From NCBI GenBank assembly GCA_002425405.1, contig DIME01000116.1:1-7247 (forward strand): a stretch of 7,247 nt of DNA. The letters run 5' to 3'. Origin of the DNA: Candidatus Accumulibacter vicinus. GTDB lineage: Bacteria; Pseudomonadota; Gammaproteobacteria; Burkholderiales; Rhodocyclaceae. Positions 6,343 to 7,247 of this stretch are shown piece by piece; the stretch's first letter is position 1; every line of letters begins with the position of its first letter. The notes under the pieces are model-generated. The model had not been told where the DNA came from. It made no database searches and saw nothing but the letters and a program-made list of their open reading frames with translations. The translations under genes and the position numbers were made by a program.

Positions 6343-7247
6343 GCACCACCGAGTGCAGCGCCGCGCGCGGCACGCTCGCTCGCGCCGATCTGCTGCGCGC
6401 GCTGGCGGTGGCGCCGCGCGAGCGGCTCGCGCTCGACATCGACAACGGCCTGTGGTTCGGCTACGTCCGCCTGCCCGAGCCGCCGCCTGCGCCCGAGCCG
6501 CCGCTGCTCGTGCTGCCGCCGCCCACCCGGCCGGCCAGCGCGCCGGCGCCGGCATCCAGGCTGCCGCTGCGCATGCCCTTCGTGCACGCGATCGTCGAGC
6601 GCCACCGGCGCCCGCCCGCATCGCCCGAGGCGGCCCCTCCGGCCCCCGGCGAAGCCGCCGCGCCGCTCGACGAGGAAGCCGCGCAGGCCCGCTCGCCGCG
6701 CTGCCTCGCCGCCTACCAGGACCTGCTGCCGCAGGCGCGCTTGCTGCCCGCGCTGCGCCGCCACCTCGGCGCCACCCGCGCCGGCGCGCTCGACCTCGAG
6801 CGCATCGCGCAGCAGCTCGCCGCCCGGCAACTGCCGCGCCACCTGCCGCGGCAGCGCTGCCAGCGCTGGCACCCCGAGCTGGTGGTCGTGTTCGACTTCT
6901 GCTCGCGCCTGTGGCCGTATCGGCACGACATGCACCGCCTCGCCGGCTGGCTGCTGCGCCACTGCGGGCGCTCCGGCGTCCAGTTGCGGATCATCAACCG
7001 CGGCCCCGGCGGCGCGTGGAGCGACTGGCTGGCGCATCAGAACCCGCAGGCGAGCGGCGAGCCGCCCGAGCACGACTGGCGGATGCCGGCCGCGGGCGCG
7101 CCGGTGCTGCTGGTCAGCGACCTCGGGCTGCTGCCCGGCGCCGGATCGGCGATCTGCGGCGACTGGCGCCGCTTCGTCGCCAGGCTGCGACGCGCCGGCC
7201 TGCGGCCGCCAATGCGCCCGCTCTTCGGGTCGCCTTTCAAGCCCCCG
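6339..7247 (+). CDS. vWA-like domain protein, MoxR partner, N-terminal 303 residues (3' end outside window)
   Basis: Probable partner of the MoxR ATPase. It begins at GTG 6339, overlapping the ATPase stop by GTGA; there is no ATG until codon 79 and the frame is open to the window end. Residues 14-45 are a short ordered N-terminus. Residues 46-120 are a Pro/Ala-rich linker with one conserved-looking LPLRMPFVHAIVERH stretch (75-89). From about 150 a vWA-like fold appears: W177, then strand LVVVFDF (181-187) with D186 in the metal-site position, helix 194-208, strand VQLRIIN (214-220), and strand VLLVSDLG (256-263) with D261. The canonical DxSxS is replaced by DFCSR, so metal binding may be altered or lost. 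The layout (linker, W, metal-site strand, SD strand) resembles the large SAV_2336-type proteins found beside MoxR genes, as I recall them. Such proteins can carry further domains after the vWA region; what follows here is not visible. Third positions are almost all G/C. The vWA call is moderate and rests on pattern and neighbour. Confidence 0.72.
   Translation, partial: MSTTECSAARGTLARADLLRALAVAPRERLALDIDNGLWFGYVRLPEPPPAPEPPLLVLPPPTRPASAPAPASRLPLRMPFVHAIVERHRRPPASPEAAPPAPGEAAAPLDEEAAQARSPRCLAAYQDLLPQARLLPALRRHLGATRAGALDLERIAQQLAARQLPRHLPRQRCQRWHPELVVVFDFCSRLWPYRHDMHRLAGWLLRHCGRSGVQLRIINRGPGGAWSDWLAHQNPQASGEPPEHDWRMPAAGAPVLLVSDLGLLPGAGSAICGDWRRFVARLRRAGLRPPMRPLFGSPFKPP

Noticed and set aside
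5287..6621. 444-aa minus-strand open frame antisense to the MoxR and vWA genes
   Set aside because: Extreme Ala/Arg content typical of antisense frames in high-GC genes; the plus strand has intact Walker motifs.
6231..7073. 280-aa minus-strand open frame antisense to the vWA gene
   Set aside because: Low-complexity Ala/Arg/Gly composition with no domain; it arises from the Pro/Ala-rich sense linker.
1..7247. CRISPR array, rRNA, tRNA or transposase genes
   Set aside because: No regularly spaced repeats, no tRNA-like cloverleaf and no transposase motifs were found on either strand.

Overview
The window is GC-rich and tightly packed. It suggests a high-GC proteobacterium, most likely a betaproteobacterium. 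The evidence for that is a RhlE-type helicase beside a DUF1631 gene (a family I associate with beta- and gammaproteobacteria), a TATAAT-type promoter and heavy G/C use at third codon positions. Genus cannot be settled from the sequence.

Left half (1-3078, minus strand): two housekeeping-type genes read leftward. Upstream in transcription is a complete DUF1631 gene (3078 to 1033). About 110 bp further on is the 5' part of a DEAD-box RNA helicase (rhlE, 922 to 1, cut by the window edge), which has its own promoter and ribosome binding site. Nothing here looks mobile.

Middle (3079-3508): a 430-bp divergent gap with no convincing gene. It holds a weak minus-strand promoter candidate for the DUF1631 gene and two short perfect palindromes. 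I found no tRNA, insertion sequence or attachment site.

Right half (3509-7247, plus strand): a three-gene cluster joined by start/stop overlaps (ATGA at 5332-5335, GTGA at 6339-6342). It encodes a 608-aa protein with an N-terminal SEFIR (TIR-related) domain, a 336-aa MoxR-type AAA+ ATPase, and the first 303 residues of a large protein with a vWA-like domain. A likely reading is a MoxR/vWA-based biological-conflict (defence or programmed-death) operon. In that reading the ATPase and vWA partner form an NTP-dependent control unit and the SEFIR protein is the effector or signalling arm. MoxR-vWA conflict systems of this general type have been described by comparative genomics, and SEFIR domains occur in bacterial anti-phage proteins, so the parts are known. 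The particular assembly is worth attention.

Most notable: the last 136 residues of the SEFIR protein form a separate module, a Gly/Asn/Ser-rich repeat followed by helices. That module begins at an in-frame ATG (4925) preceded by a near-perfect Shine-Dalgarno sequence (AAAGGAG, 8-nt spacer). The gene may therefore make both a full-length effector and a free C-terminal adaptor. The function of the operon and of this second product is inference.
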